Source of the DNA: an uncultured Clostridium sp.
GTDB taxonomy: Bacteria > Bacillota > Clostridia > Lachnospirales > Lachnospiraceae
Assembly (NCBI GenBank): GCA_945915475.1
Contig: CAMEFI010000035.1
Location: 1-32,932 of the forward strand
Direction of reading: 5' to 3'
Length of the DNA stretch: 32,932 nt
Shown: positions 21,993 through 30,120 of the stretch, piece by piece
Numbering within the stretch: the stretch's first letter is position 1
Layout of the letters: every line of letters begins with the position of its first letter
The notes under the pieces: generated by a model
Database searches by the model: none
The model's input: only the letters and a program-made list of their open reading frames with translations
What the model was told of the DNA's origin: nothing
Program-made: the position numbers and the translations under genes

Positions 21993-23309
21993 ATGGGAAA
22001 TAAATATCCGTTGAGTTTTGCCGTATTTTACCAGAGTATTATTAAGCACTGCAGTAATTACAATCAGTTTTATACGGTTCATGCACTGTTTTTTGGAAAG
22101 ATTATAGACAAGAATTCTTTTGTTGATAAAATTTCAGCAGGTACAGTTTCAGAGTATGTAAAAGCGAAAAGACCAATCAGAGCAGAGAGAGTTGAATTCA
22201 TATGTACCGCAACTATTTCTGAACTAGCAGAGCATATCAGAATTATTAATATTCAGGATATTTCATATGCGGTTGAAGCAATTAAGCGGTTGATAGCAAT
22301 CACGGATTTAAGCCGTGATTTGAAAAAGAAGCTTACAAGGAAAGCGGATGAGTATAGCAATAAGCTTGAATATATAGCAGAAATTTTTCAGATGTCAGTG
22401 AAGGTCTTCCGTAAGTTGGATTTGGACGATAAACAAATTAGTGAGCTGGATGCTATTTGGAATGGAGAAACAGAGAATATTGGTATTGGAAATGCCGATG
22501 TGAAACAAAATTCAAAATATACAAATAACTCCGATGAAGTGAAGTTCAGAGCTGGTTTTATAGACCATGTTAATGATATATTACAGGAAGAGGCTGGACT
22601 TTCAAGAAAAACCTTATATTTCCAGGGCGGTTCGGTGGAGTGTCATAATGTACTTCTTCCGGATGATTATGATAATCTGATAAGATTTTTAGGGAAATTC
22701 CTTGAAAAGAAAGGGCTTGTTGAGATTGACTTTGCGGATTTCCTCACAATATCGGGTCTGAATCCTGTGGAGAAGGAATTAATGAATGGAAGTCTTTCTT
22801 TGTATAGAATAATGGGAGATGTTGATTTCTGCATAAAAACGGTGAACGATTTACCAAAGCAGGAGTATGCTGGCGGGGTGCTCATAAATGCCAGCATTGG
22901 TAAGGCGACAGAGGTTCAGCAACTATATGATCTCTTTGCAGAAATAAACCTATACTTTGAGAATGCCGAATGTATTATTGGAGTGAATATAGATGAGGAG
23001 ATACCCGATAAACTGGTTATAGTATATTTGGCTGTTAGATATAGCAGTATGATTCATGAAAAAGTTAAGGTAAAGAACCACAGAGATAGTGTTTTAGAAC
23101 AAATTGAAAAGGAAATAATGGAACAATTTTTTTATGAACAACAATTTAGTGAACAGGAGAAATCCTCGGAGACACCTGAGTATTTAAAGAAAAGGCGTAT
23201 GTCAGGGGGCAGTTCGGCAAAAGATGGTCCTCAAATACCGAGTTTTTTGAAAAATAGAACTGTTATTCATAAAGCGGAAGATGACATTGAAGATATGGAC
23301 GATGAATAG
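21993..23309 (+). CDS. FtsZ C-terminal-half protein with an unrelated N-terminus (candidate FtsZ decoy or capper)
   Basis: A 438-residue protein. Residues 1 to about 180 are a helical domain I cannot assign (it includes GTVSEYVKAKRPI, faintly HTH-like). From about 225 the sequence follows FtsZ: KGLVEIDFADFLTI (240-253) matches the FtsZ T7 loop GLINVDFADVRTVM and keeps both aspartates (246, 249). GGVLINASIG (294-303) matches GVLxNITGG, and IIGVNIDEEIPDKLVI (328-343) matches the late FtsZ strand pair. The tail has a linker and PQIPSFLKNR (413-422), like the FtsZ C-terminal peptide that binds FtsA and other partners. The GTP-binding half with GGGTGTG is absent. ATG 21993 follows AAGGGGGAG. Likely role, by inference: binding FtsZ filament ends or FtsZ partners. 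Confidence 0.65.
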   Translation: MGNKYPLSFAVFYQSIIKHCSNYNQFYTVHALFFGKIIDKNSFVDKISAGTVSEYVKAKRPIRAERVEFICTATISELAEHIRIINIQDISYAVEAIKRLIAITDLSRDLKKKLTRKADEYSNKLEYIAEIFQMSVKVFRKLDLDDKQISELDAIWNGETENIGIGNADVKQNSKYTNNSDEVKFRAGFIDHVNDILQEEAGLSRKTLYFQGGSVECHNVLLPDDYDNLIRFLGKFLEKKGLVEIDFADFLTISGLNPVEKELMNGSLSLYRIMGDVDFCIKTVNDLPKQEYAGGVLINASIGKATEVQQLYDLFAEINLYFENAECIIGVNIDEEIPDKLVIVYLAVRYSSMIHEKVKVKNHRDSVLEQIEKEIMEQFFYEQQFSEQEKSSETPEYLKKRRMSGGSSAKDGPQIPSFLKNRTVIHKAEDDIEDMDDE

Positions 23310-23345
23310 CTAACTTTTATATTGTCTTTTTTATATTACGAAAAT

Positions 23346-23373
23346 TTGACTTTTTATGTAAACAATGTATGAA
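23346..23373 (+). promoter_or_regulatory. Promoter of the 23404 gene, resembling that of the FtsZ-like gene
   Basis: TTGACT (23346-23351), a 16-base spacer and TATGAA (23368-23373). The stretch ACTTTTTAT...CAATGTATGA is shared with 21936-21955 ahead of the FtsZ-like gene. Confidence 0.45.
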
Positions 23374-23403
23374 ATATATTAGATTTATCATCAGGAGGTA
23401 TAT

Positions 23404-23823
23404 ATGTCAAACTTTATACAATCAAAATTAAGTCATAAATCATTAGATGCTTTTGTACAAAAATACGCAACCACAGAACAAGATTCTCATGCAATTCCTT
23501 ATACGACTGAAAATGGTCAAAATATATTTTTTTATGTAGCTGATGTTTATATGGAATTAAATAATATAGAAGAATTCAAATATCTTTTAGGTCAAACTAT
23601 TCCATATCATTCAACTAATGCAGAGTTTCCTATTCAAGATTTGGCATTTATTAAAAACGAAGATGGCTCAAAACAATTATGGACTAAAAACTCAAAACTT
23701 TTAACACAATTTGTAACAATAGCCAACCGACTTACACTTTTAACGTTGAAAAAAGGTTCAAAAGGAGAACCAATCGCAAAACGTTCTGACAATGTAGTAC
23801 CAGTAATACATAAAGAAAAATAA
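23404..23823 (+). CDS. Hypothetical AT-rich protein (139 residues)
   Basis: I do not recognise a family. The protein is soluble, with no signal peptide or membrane segment, mixed alpha/beta, and ends in a basic tail (RLTLLTLKKGSKGEPIAKRS ... HKEK). AGGAGG lies about five bases before ATG. Its base composition is clearly more AT-rich than the relaxase next door, pointing to separate acquisition. It is 94 bases after the FtsZ-like gene, on the same strand, with its own promoter that shares a sequence block with the promoter region of that gene; the two may be expressed together. A long terminator-like hairpin follows. Confidence 0.6.
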   Translation: MSNFIQSKLSHKSLDAFVQKYATTEQDSHAIPYTTENGQNIFFYVADVYMELNNIEEFKYLLGQTIPYHSTNAEFPIQDLAFIKNEDGSKQLWTKNSKLLTQFVTIANRLTLLTLKKGSKGEPIAKRSDNVVPVIHKEK

Positions 23824-23835
23824 TAATCAAATGTC

Positions 23836-23873
23836 TGAAGCAAGGGAATGGTGTGAGCCATTCCCTTGCTTCA
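23836..23873. terminator. Perfect 16-bp hairpin between convergent genes
   Basis: TGAAGCAAGGGAATGG (23836-23851) pairs completely with 23858-23873 around a 6-base loop. No long T run follows on either strand, but its position between convergent genes fits a terminator. Confidence 0.65.
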
Positions 23874-23880
23874 TATAGAC

Positions 23881-26478
23881 CTATAACTCTACATCCACAT
23901 CTATGACATCTTTCTTTCCAGCTCCGGAAGGGGACTTGCCGGATGGCGTATCTTTGGCGTCTTTGTCCTCACGTTCAATAACCTCCGGTGCTTCATGGAC
24001 TTTTTCGTCAAAGAGGGAGCCAAAGATGAAGCTTGGGGATTCGGAGTAGGTCAACTGCTGTTTGAGTGTCAGCAAATCACGATATTCTGCAGAAAGCGAA
24101 GTACGTTCTGTCTCTAAGGCTTGGTATTCCTGGCGGAAGGTTTCTATTTCCTGTATGATTGCTTCGGGGTGGAGCGGATCAATGCCAAGAGATAAGAGCT
24201 CATTGGTCTGGTTACGGAGCTTTAGAAGGAGCAGCTGTTTCTTCTCGGTGATTCCGTCAACCTGAATGGACTTTACAAATTCTTCTGTCCGGTCTGGTTT
24301 TACTTCTACAGGCTTAACACAGTCAGGGGTCTGTCCCTGACTTAAGACATATCCGTACATACGGTCAAAGTCTGCCTTGCACATTTCGGATACTGGAATT
24401 GTAGAGTGGATATTTTTGGCATCCATAAAGGACTGCAGCTTTTGAACATCCATTGGACTGATAGCCGGAGAGTTTTTGAGTAATCCGGGTGCGGTTCTGG
24501 TAAAACCATTCATGTAGTCAAGGAGCTTTTTATATTCTGAGGGAAGGACATATTTTACATCCCGGTTCAGAGATAATCCATGCTCGGTAAGTCTTTGTGA
24601 CAGATAGAGGGCGGCATCTTCTCCAATCGGTGCTTCGGAAAAAGGATTGCTGCCATAGCAGTTATGGATATTGATGACATCATATTGAGTAAGTGTTGAA
24701 AGATTGACGGTCTTCGTTGGGGGAAAGCCATTTGGTGTAACCGGCGTGGTATATCCGGCGCCGGTTATGGCAATTCCGTGTGCTGATAGCAATGCAGCCA
24801 CTTCATCCATCTGGTATTTTTGTATCGGCTTGTCAAATTTCTGCTTCAGGAATTCGTTTCTTTTCTGGTAGGTGCGCTCCATTGTGACATCAACAGAGTT
24901 TTTCAGTGCGGATGGTGGGTCATTCCTTGTTCCCTTGAAAAATGAAAAGATTTCTTCTGCATCCATTGCGGAGATCCCGGAGAAGCCGTCTCCGGAAAGC
25001 GTGTATTCAGGGTGTTTCTGCAATGCAAGGTACAAATCACGCTTTTGGGTGCCGGACATAGGACAAAGAGCAGCCTTTGATTTCTGCACATCCATCTCTG
25101 AGGGACTATTTATCATTAAATCCGGCATTTGCCCGTCAGGCCAGTAACGGATAGAATCCACCATGTGCTTGGTGGATTTGTAAGCGGAAAGCATTGGGGC
25201 AATAATATCATAGTATTCCTTTTGGGGAGCCATTTTGTTCATTTCGGATTTTATATGGCTTAATTGGGCTCCAACGGCATCCAGCTTTCTTGTAAAAGCT
25301 TCTTTGTTTTCAAGGTTCATTTTTTGAACTGTGGTAAGTGCCTGTTCCATAAGCTCCAGCTTTCTGGAGATGGTGTGAGTGGTGGAAAAGCCTTTTGCCA
25401 TATACCGGCTGCCGACATGCCGGATCAGGGCGATTGCCTTGCGTATCAGAAGCTCCAAATCACTGCGCCGTCTGCCGTTCCAGTCATATCTTGCTATGGA
25501 TATGGTTTTCGGGCGTTTGCGGTATGCTTCGGGTTCCCTTCCGATAATGTATTCAGGAGTAGGAGCGTTTTCGTGGGTAAGGATGTTTTCTGAAAAAAGA
25601 GAGCCAAGCTCATAGGCATCTCCAAGGGTTTTGTCACGAATCTTTCTTGTATGTGTTTTGTTCCACCAGGTAATCGAATTTGCTTCCTGCCTGGCTATCG
25701 TATAGCCGTAGTCCTGCATAATGGTAATAAAATCTTCCCGGCTGTCACTGACGCTTCTGGCAGCAGCAATATCCCGTTTCATTTCTTCTTTCCATGAGAT
25801 ATTCTGTCTCTTGGCATCCCAATCTCGATAATTGTGATGTCCCTTGGATTTGGTAAGCTGTGAGCGCGGATCAGCAAACTTTAACTCTATGCCAAACTCG
25901 CGCTGAATGGCATCTGAGAGCTCACGAATCTCCATACGTTTATCTGCGGTAAGACAGAACTTGGACACTCCATCGGGCATGTAGGCATTTATGATGATAT
26001 GATTGTGTAAATGCTCCTTATTCAGGTGGGTGTCAACCACTGCCTGAACGCCAAGCCTTTCACAGAGCTCGATTCCAGCCTGATGTACGGTGTGACAGTC
26101 AAGGTCTGTCTCGGCAAAGGACTGGATGAGATGGATTGCAGTAACGGGCTCCTTGTGAACCATCCGGGTTGTTCCGGTAATTTTGTCCGTATAATCGAAA
26201 GTGGAATAGCGTTCGCCGTCATGGGAGGCAAGGTATTTTTCCCTTACAATGCCAAATTCCACTAAGGCAGTTTCAGGTTGACAGAGCACGCCGGATACTA
26301 AGAGTTCCTTATCTCCATCGTCCAGATTTGCAATTGTTTTTAAGGGATTTGCGGCATATTCCAAAGCATTGGAAAGTCCATTCATGCTGACAGAGGTTTT
26401 TTCCTGATTGGCTCCATAGTCAAGCAGATGGGACAGGTTGCTGCCATGAATGGCAATGGTTTTACAGATGGCGGTCAT
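23881..26478 (-). CDS. Relaxase / mobilisation nuclease (MobP-like)
   Basis: An 865-residue DNA strand transferase that nicks oriT and pilots the strand into the recipient. The N-terminal relaxase domain has LLDYGANQEKT, where Tyr21 is the likely nicking tyrosine, and the metal-binding motif DTHLNKEHLHNHIIIN at 149-164 with His151, His158 and His160 as ligands. The remaining 650 or so residues are helical, with a tail of Asp/Glu-rich sequence (REDKDAKDTPSG ... DVDVEL) that may be the transfer signal. The start overlaps the end of mobC by 17 bases, indicating translational coupling. It points opposite to the VirB4 and NlpC genes, unlike intact C. difficile CTn-type elements. Confidence 0.88.
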   Translation of the reverse strand: MTAICKTIAIHGSNLSHLLDYGANQEKTSVSMNGLSNALEYAANPLKTIANLDDGDKELLVSGVLCQPETALVEFGIVREKYLASHDGERYSTFDYTDKITGTTRMVHKEPVTAIHLIQSFAETDLDCHTVHQAGIELCERLGVQAVVDTHLNKEHLHNHIIINAYMPDGVSKFCLTADKRMEIRELSDAIQREFGIELKFADPRSQLTKSKGHHNYRDWDAKRQNISWKEEMKRDIAAARSVSDSREDFITIMQDYGYTIARQEANSITWWNKTHTRKIRDKTLGDAYELGSLFSENILTHENAPTPEYIIGREPEAYRKRPKTISIARYDWNGRRRSDLELLIRKAIALIRHVGSRYMAKGFSTTHTISRKLELMEQALTTVQKMNLENKEAFTRKLDAVGAQLSHIKSEMNKMAPQKEYYDIIAPMLSAYKSTKHMVDSIRYWPDGQMPDLMINSPSEMDVQKSKAALCPMSGTQKRDLYLALQKHPEYTLSGDGFSGISAMDAEEIFSFFKGTRNDPPSALKNSVDVTMERTYQKRNEFLKQKFDKPIQKYQMDEVAALLSAHGIAITGAGYTTPVTPNGFPPTKTVNLSTLTQYDVINIHNCYGSNPFSEAPIGEDAALYLSQRLTEHGLSLNRDVKYVLPSEYKKLLDYMNGFTRTAPGLLKNSPAISPMDVQKLQSFMDAKNIHSTIPVSEMCKADFDRMYGYVLSQGQTPDCVKPVEVKPDRTEEFVKSIQVDGITEKKQLLLLKLRNQTNELLSLGIDPLHPEAIIQEIETFRQEYQALETERTSLSAEYRDLLTLKQQLTYSESPSFIFGSLFDEKVHEAPEVIEREDKDAKDTPSGKSPSGAGKKDVIDVDVEL

Positions 26479-27058
26479 TTGCGGTCACTTCCTTTCCGTG
26501 AATCAGTTGTTGTGCAGCACGTTTTATTTCTTTGCGGAGAATCCGGACACCGGAGGCTCGGATGGATTTGCGGTTGTTTTTCGTGTAGGTGGCAACCTCC
26601 TTAAGGGTAGTCTGCGTATCGTTTGCAATCTGTAGCAGCCTTTGATAGTCAGCCTCATAGAGCTGCTGGCGAAGTGCAAGGGCAGCTATAAAGTTGTTCA
26701 GCTGTTCAATATAGGAAGATACTTTAACCGCAAGGGCAGAGATATCATCTGTATAAACAGAGATGACTATGGGCTCCCTGCGGGAAAGATATTCCCTGCG
26801 GATGAAGCGTGACAAAGGCAATCCCTTGGAGGCAGCCAGCAGTTCCTGATATTCCTTATCCGTGAAATATACCTTTACACAGCTGTCCAGCTTCAAGCTA
26901 TCCTTGGTGTTTTGGGGTTCCGGTGGAAGCTCCTGATGGTTTGACAGAAGCGGGGCAATCTGCTCATGGCAGAGCTTGGATAAGGATATTCCTCTGCTTT
27001 CAGCAATGGTTTCTAATTGTTCTTTTTCCTGTGGGGAAAGATAGAGTTTGATATACAT
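26462..27058 (-). CDS. mobC: MobC-like relaxosome accessory protein
   Basis: A 198-residue DNA-binding partner of the relaxase. It contains two similar segments of ribbon-helix-helix type, IKLYLSPQEKEQLETIAESR (2-21, then GISLSKLC) and VKVYFTDKEYQELLAASKG (then LPLSRFIRREYL), followed by a MobC-like helical domain (IEQLNNFIAALALRQQLYEAD). AAAGGAA six bases upstream supports ATG 27058 over the longer frame from 27100. It is the first gene of the mobC-relaxase pair; the non-coding region just upstream is where oriT would be expected. Confidence 0.78.
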   Translation of the reverse strand: MYIKLYLSPQEKEQLETIAESRGISLSKLCHEQIAPLLSNHQELPPEPQNTKDSLKLDSCVKVYFTDKEYQELLAASKGLPLSRFIRREYLSRREPIVISVYTDDISALAVKVSSYIEQLNNFIAALALRQQLYEADYQRLLQIANDTQTTLKEVATYTKNNRKSIRASGVRILRKEIKRAAQQLIHGKEVTANDRHL

Positions 27059-27571
27059 ATGCAATTCCTTTCTGATAACTGTGTATTGTCTCTCACTCAT
27101 ACAGCAGAAAAATCAACTTTTCAGCAGAAATTGAAGCAGGAGAACGCACCCACTCGCGCAGTTTGTTCTACGAAGCAGAAGGGTTTGGGCGAAGCCCAAC
27201 TAAGGAACAAGGGCCCGCTTGCGGGACTTTGTTCTCTGCTTGCTACAAAGAATGAGAGACGAATTGTAGGGGTTACACTGGGGAAATTGCACCGTCCGGG
27301 GAGCCGGGAAAAGAAAATGCAGGAACTGCTGTAACACATCAATAGCGAGATGCAGAAAAGAATCTGCCTGACAGAAAAAGTGGAAATCTCAAAAAAGAAG
27401 CATTTATTTTATGGAATGTGACATAAAAGCGAGGTCAGAAATGCTTGATGGCAGAAGAAAAGAAGATAGTGGCAGATACCAGCTTTCATAAGCCATAAGT
27501 GACAGTAAACTTATAGATTTTCCAATGGAAAAGATTGTGTAATTGATAGCAAAGGACATTTAGAGAAGTAT

Positions 27572-27610
27572 TGTGACACTAATACCTTTAGCGGAGCAGG
27601 AACTGTCACA
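27572..27610. other. Hairpin with a CGGAGCAGGAAC loop
   Basis: TGTGACA (27572-27578) and TGTCACA (27604-27610) are perfectly paired; the loop contains CGGAGCAGGAAC, which resembles the loop motif of the array at 29580-30120. Confidence 0.4.
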
Positions 27611-27689
27611 TGGCATAAAAGTGTGGAGGCTGGCAAATATCGTTCTTAGATTCTGAGCCGGAGGAAAGCAGCCACCCCTCTGGGGCTTG

Positions 27690-27814
27690 CCCTTGAGAAC
27701 AGGACGGAGGGATGATACAATGTGGGTTCCGACGGTGCAGAAAGTGAAATCTGTTCTTGAGTTCGTCGCCGTCGGTAGGTAATCCATGGCATCCCTCTGT
27801 CCTGTTGTCAAGGG
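27690..27814. repeat. Long imperfect inverted repeat (25-bp arms) with inner hairpin
   Basis: Arms 27690-27714 and 27790-27814 pair at 23 of 25 positions; inside, CCGACGG (27729-27735) pairs with CCGTCGG (27769-27775). It could be a structured RNA or a DNA site for replication or transfer. Confidence 0.6.
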
Positions 27815-27921
27815 TGGCGGGAACAGCCATAGACTTGGCTACAGAGCCTTATTTGTTAAGCTTCGTAGTGAATATATATATTAGTTTAGGAAATAATAAT
27901 ACAAATAAAGCGACATAAATA

Positions 27922-27951
27922 TTGACAAATAAAATATAAATATAGTACGAT
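27922..27951 (+). promoter_or_regulatory. Promoter of the AbiE operon
   Basis: TTGACA (27922-27927), an 18-base AT-rich spacer and TACGAT (27946-27951), about 20 bases before the antitoxin start. Confidence 0.6.
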
Positions 27952-27969
27952 AGCCATGGAGGTGAGAGC

Positions 27970-28596
27970 ATGTTAAAAACTTATTTGATGGAGAATTACG
28001 GATATAATGAGCCTATATTTCTCAATGATCTAGTGATTGAGGGACTGTCTGATAATGCAGTTCGCCAGTCAGTAAAGAGACTTGTCGCAAGTGGCTTTTT
28101 AGAGAGATATGATAATGGAATTTACTATATACCAAAGCGTGGTGGACTGTTAGGTAAAAGTTATCTTGATCCATCCATGGTTATTATGCGTAAATATGTG
28201 CAGAACAAATCAGAGATTTACGGATATGTTACAGGAATTTCTTTTGCAAATCAATTAGGATTAACAACGCAGATGCCTGCAGTTATAGAGGTTGTTACCA
28301 ACCGTGAAGCAACCAATGGACGAATGATTATGGTTGGGTCGCAGAGAGTCAGGATTAAGAAGCCTGCTATTACAGTTTCTGATTCCAATGCAGAGCTCTT
28401 ACAGCTTTTGGATACTATTGGTCAGGCTGAAAAATATACCGAACTTACAATAGAAGAAACGATAGAAACATTGATTTCTTATATGAGAAAAAAGCGTTTT
28501 ACAAAAGAACAATTATCAGAGGTATCTTCCGTTTTAACCGGTGCAACTGCTAAGAAGCTAATTGAATGGGGGATGATTTATGAATTTGCATCATGA
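27970..28596 (+). CDS. AbiEi-type antitoxin / transcriptional regulator (DUF6088-like)
   Basis: A 208-residue antitoxin of the type IV AbiE system, which represses its own operon and counters the toxin without binding it directly. The N-terminal winged helix is visible in LSDNAVRQSVKRLVASGFLERYDNGIYYIPKR (about 27-58), and the C-terminal domain begins near IYGYVTGISFANQLGLTTQ, a pattern shared by AbiEi-like proteins. GGAGGTG precedes ATG 27970 at six to seven bases. It overlaps the toxin gene by 17 bases, the coupling expected for such pairs. It has a clear promoter; no inverted-repeat operator was recognised with confidence. Confidence 0.8.
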   Translation: MLKTYLMENYGYNEPIFLNDLVIEGLSDNAVRQSVKRLVASGFLERYDNGIYYIPKRGGLLGKSYLDPSMVIMRKYVQNKSEIYGYVTGISFANQLGLTTQMPAVIEVVTNREATNGRMIMVGSQRVRIKKPAITVSDSNAELLQLLDTIGQAEKYTELTIEETIETLISYMRKKRFTKEQLSEVSSVLTGATAKKLIEWGMIYEFAS

Positions 28597-29494
28597 CAGA
28601 GAAGCATTTGAGGAACTAATAATCGGTGCTGCTAATGAGCTTGCAATACCAACGAATGTAATTGAAAAGGATTATTATGTAACAATCACGCTTAAGGCAT
28701 TATCAGAAAAGCTGGAGGATATGGTATTCAAGGGTGGAACCTCTCTTACGAAATGCTACCAGCTGTTAGACCGTTTTTCAGAAGACATTGATATATCTTA
28801 TACAGCTGAGTCAGGAACACCGGGAGATGCCAGAAAGAGGCAGTTAAAAAAAGCTGTTGTTACTACGATGGAGGAATTTGGATTTCCGATTACGAATCTT
28901 GATATGACAAGAAGCCGCAGGCATTACAACTGTTATAGAGCAACATACCCGTCTATGTATGAGCAGTCCAATATATTAAAGCCGGAATTGGTGGTGGAAA
29001 CCTATGTGGCATTGCTTCCGTTTCCGACAACGAAAAGAATGGTTGATAACTATATCTATCGTTTCTTAAACAAAATAAATCGTTTGGATTTAGCGGAGAC
29101 TTATGATTTGATGCCTTTTGAAATTACAACACAGACCATTGAAAGAACACTGGCAGATAAAGTTTTTGCACTTTGTGATTACTATATGCAAGGTGAGATC
29201 GAGCGACATTCCAGACATTTGTATGATATATACAAAATTGTACGCGCTATCGGTGTTACAGAGGAATTGGCTAAACTGATTCCGGAGGTAAGAGCCGTGC
29301 GTTCAGAACTGTCTATTTGCCCTTCTGCTAAGGAAGGTGTATGTGTAACAGATATTTTGAACGAAATGATGGAAAGTCAGGCCTACAGAAAAGATTATGA
29401 AGATATAACGCTGGGGCTGCTCTTTGTACCGGAAACATATGATACAGTGATACAGAGTATCAAACAGCTTGCAGATAGTGAAATTTGGAAATAG
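28580..29494 (+). CDS. abiEii: AbiEii toxin, nucleotidyltransferase
   Basis: A 304-residue nucleotidyltransferase toxin of the AbiE type IV toxin-antitoxin / abortive infection family. Characteristic residues are visible: EKDYYVT (29-35), FKGGTSLTKCY (50-60), RFSEDIDIS (65-73, the DxD metal pair) and, further on, RTLADKVFALCDYY. Full family length. The family transfers nucleotides to RNA substrates such as tRNA and halts growth; in this element it would serve phage defence and maintenance of the element. It overlaps the antitoxin gene. No terminator in standard form directly follows; the hairpin array begins 20 bases after the stop. Confidence 0.88.
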   Translation: MNLHHDREAFEELIIGAANELAIPTNVIEKDYYVTITLKALSEKLEDMVFKGGTSLTKCYQLLDRFSEDIDISYTAESGTPGDARKRQLKKAVVTTMEEFGFPITNLDMTRSRRHYNCYRATYPSMYEQSNILKPELVVETYVALLPFPTTKRMVDNYIYRFLNKINRLDLAETYDLMPFEITTQTIERTLADKVFALCDYYMQGEIERHSRHLYDIYKIVRAIGVTEELAKLIPEVRAVRSELSICPSAKEGVCVTDILNEMMESQAYRKDYEDITLGLLFVPETYDTVIQSIKQLADSEIWK

Positions 29495-29513
29495 ATAAAA
29501 TGGTGGTTGAAAA

Positions 29514-30120
29514 GCAGGTATACCGACCGAAGGGAGGTATTCCTGCCTACGATACCTGCAGAAGCCAGTAAGTGATATTCGGATTGCATGGTGTGACGGA
29601 GCAGGGCGAAGGAACACGATGCAATCCGCCAATAACTTATATCTGCAATTGCGGAAGAACACTACAGGTTTGCGGGCATGGCTGACCGAAGGGAAGCGAT
29701 GCCTATCCTATCTGAGCGACCTCGCAAGGTATGTAAGGAAGTATCAAAAAGCAGGGGATGAAGGATGTCTTTACGAAGTCATCAGGCAGCCCCTGCTTTT
29801 TGATATTTCCGGGGCTTGAAGTAAGGTTAAGATTAGGCGAAAACATATGGCAGCATATATGTAAGGTGTCTGCCAAAGGCAGTCACCGCAGGGAGCCAAT
29901 ACACAGGAAAACTATTACAGGCAGTAAGAGGTATATACTTATACTTCTTACTGCCTGTAATGGGTTTCCGTCCGGGGAGGAAAGGAAGTGGAGGAGGCAA
30001 GGCAGTCATGATGACCGGAGGGAGGCATGTCTGCCCTACGGAGCATAGAGGGAGAGGGAAATGAAATCTGGCTGTAATGTGTGCCGGAGCAAAGCGGAGG
30101 AACACGTTATAGACCAGCCA
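29514..30120. repeat. Array of long hairpins with two recurring motifs (non-coding)
   Basis: No gene in 745 bases, but dense pairing: 29514-29521/29552-29559 (8 bp), 29580-29589/29619-29628 (10 bp), 29742-29757/29790-29805 (16 bp), 29865-29887, 29914-29929/29946-29961 (16 bp), 30001-30010/30026-30035 and 30069-30074/30115-30120. Motif Y, GTGT-loop-ACAC with loop GMCGGAGCARRGCGRAGGA, occurs at 29591-29617 and 30079-30105 inside different outer stems. Motif X, TGACCGRAGGGARG followed by CCTAYS, occurs around 29525, 29683 and 30011. Possible structured RNAs, recombination sites or an origin. Confidence 0.6.

Larger units (their letters stand above)
27059..27921. other. Structured non-coding region upstream of mobC, candidate oriT
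   Basis: No convincing gene in about 860 bases. It holds several inverted repeats: TTGGGC-GAA-GCCCAA (27185-27199), a 14-bp arm pair with two mismatches at 27205-27234 (GAACAAGGGCCCGC and its partner), a 7-bp hairpin at 27572-27610 and a 25-bp arm pair at 27690-27814. The part next to mobC (27100-27330) is the natural place for oriT of this relaxase. I cannot identify the nick site. Confidence 0.45.

Noticed and set aside
21993-23309. A complete FtsZ or TubZ homolog
   Set aside because: The tubulin signature GGGTGTG and the whole GTP-binding half are missing; only the C-terminal half and tail are FtsZ-like.
27017-27334. 105-residue plus-strand frame over the mobC start and the candidate oriT
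   Set aside because: It starts inside mobC on the opposite strand, lacks a ribosome binding site, and runs through inverted repeats; more likely transfer-origin DNA than a gene.
27560-27830. Two overlapping minus-strand frames of 83 and 74 residues
   Set aside because: Both lie in the long inverted repeat, have no ribosome binding site and read as Cys/Pro/Ser-rich noise.
27100-27920. Group II intron or retroelement as the cause of the structured region
   Set aside because: No GUGYG start, no domain V-like hairpin that I can recognise and no reverse transcriptase in the window.
29514-30120. CRISPR array
   Set aside because: Repeats are few, unequal in spacing and inverted rather than direct; no cas genes are nearby.
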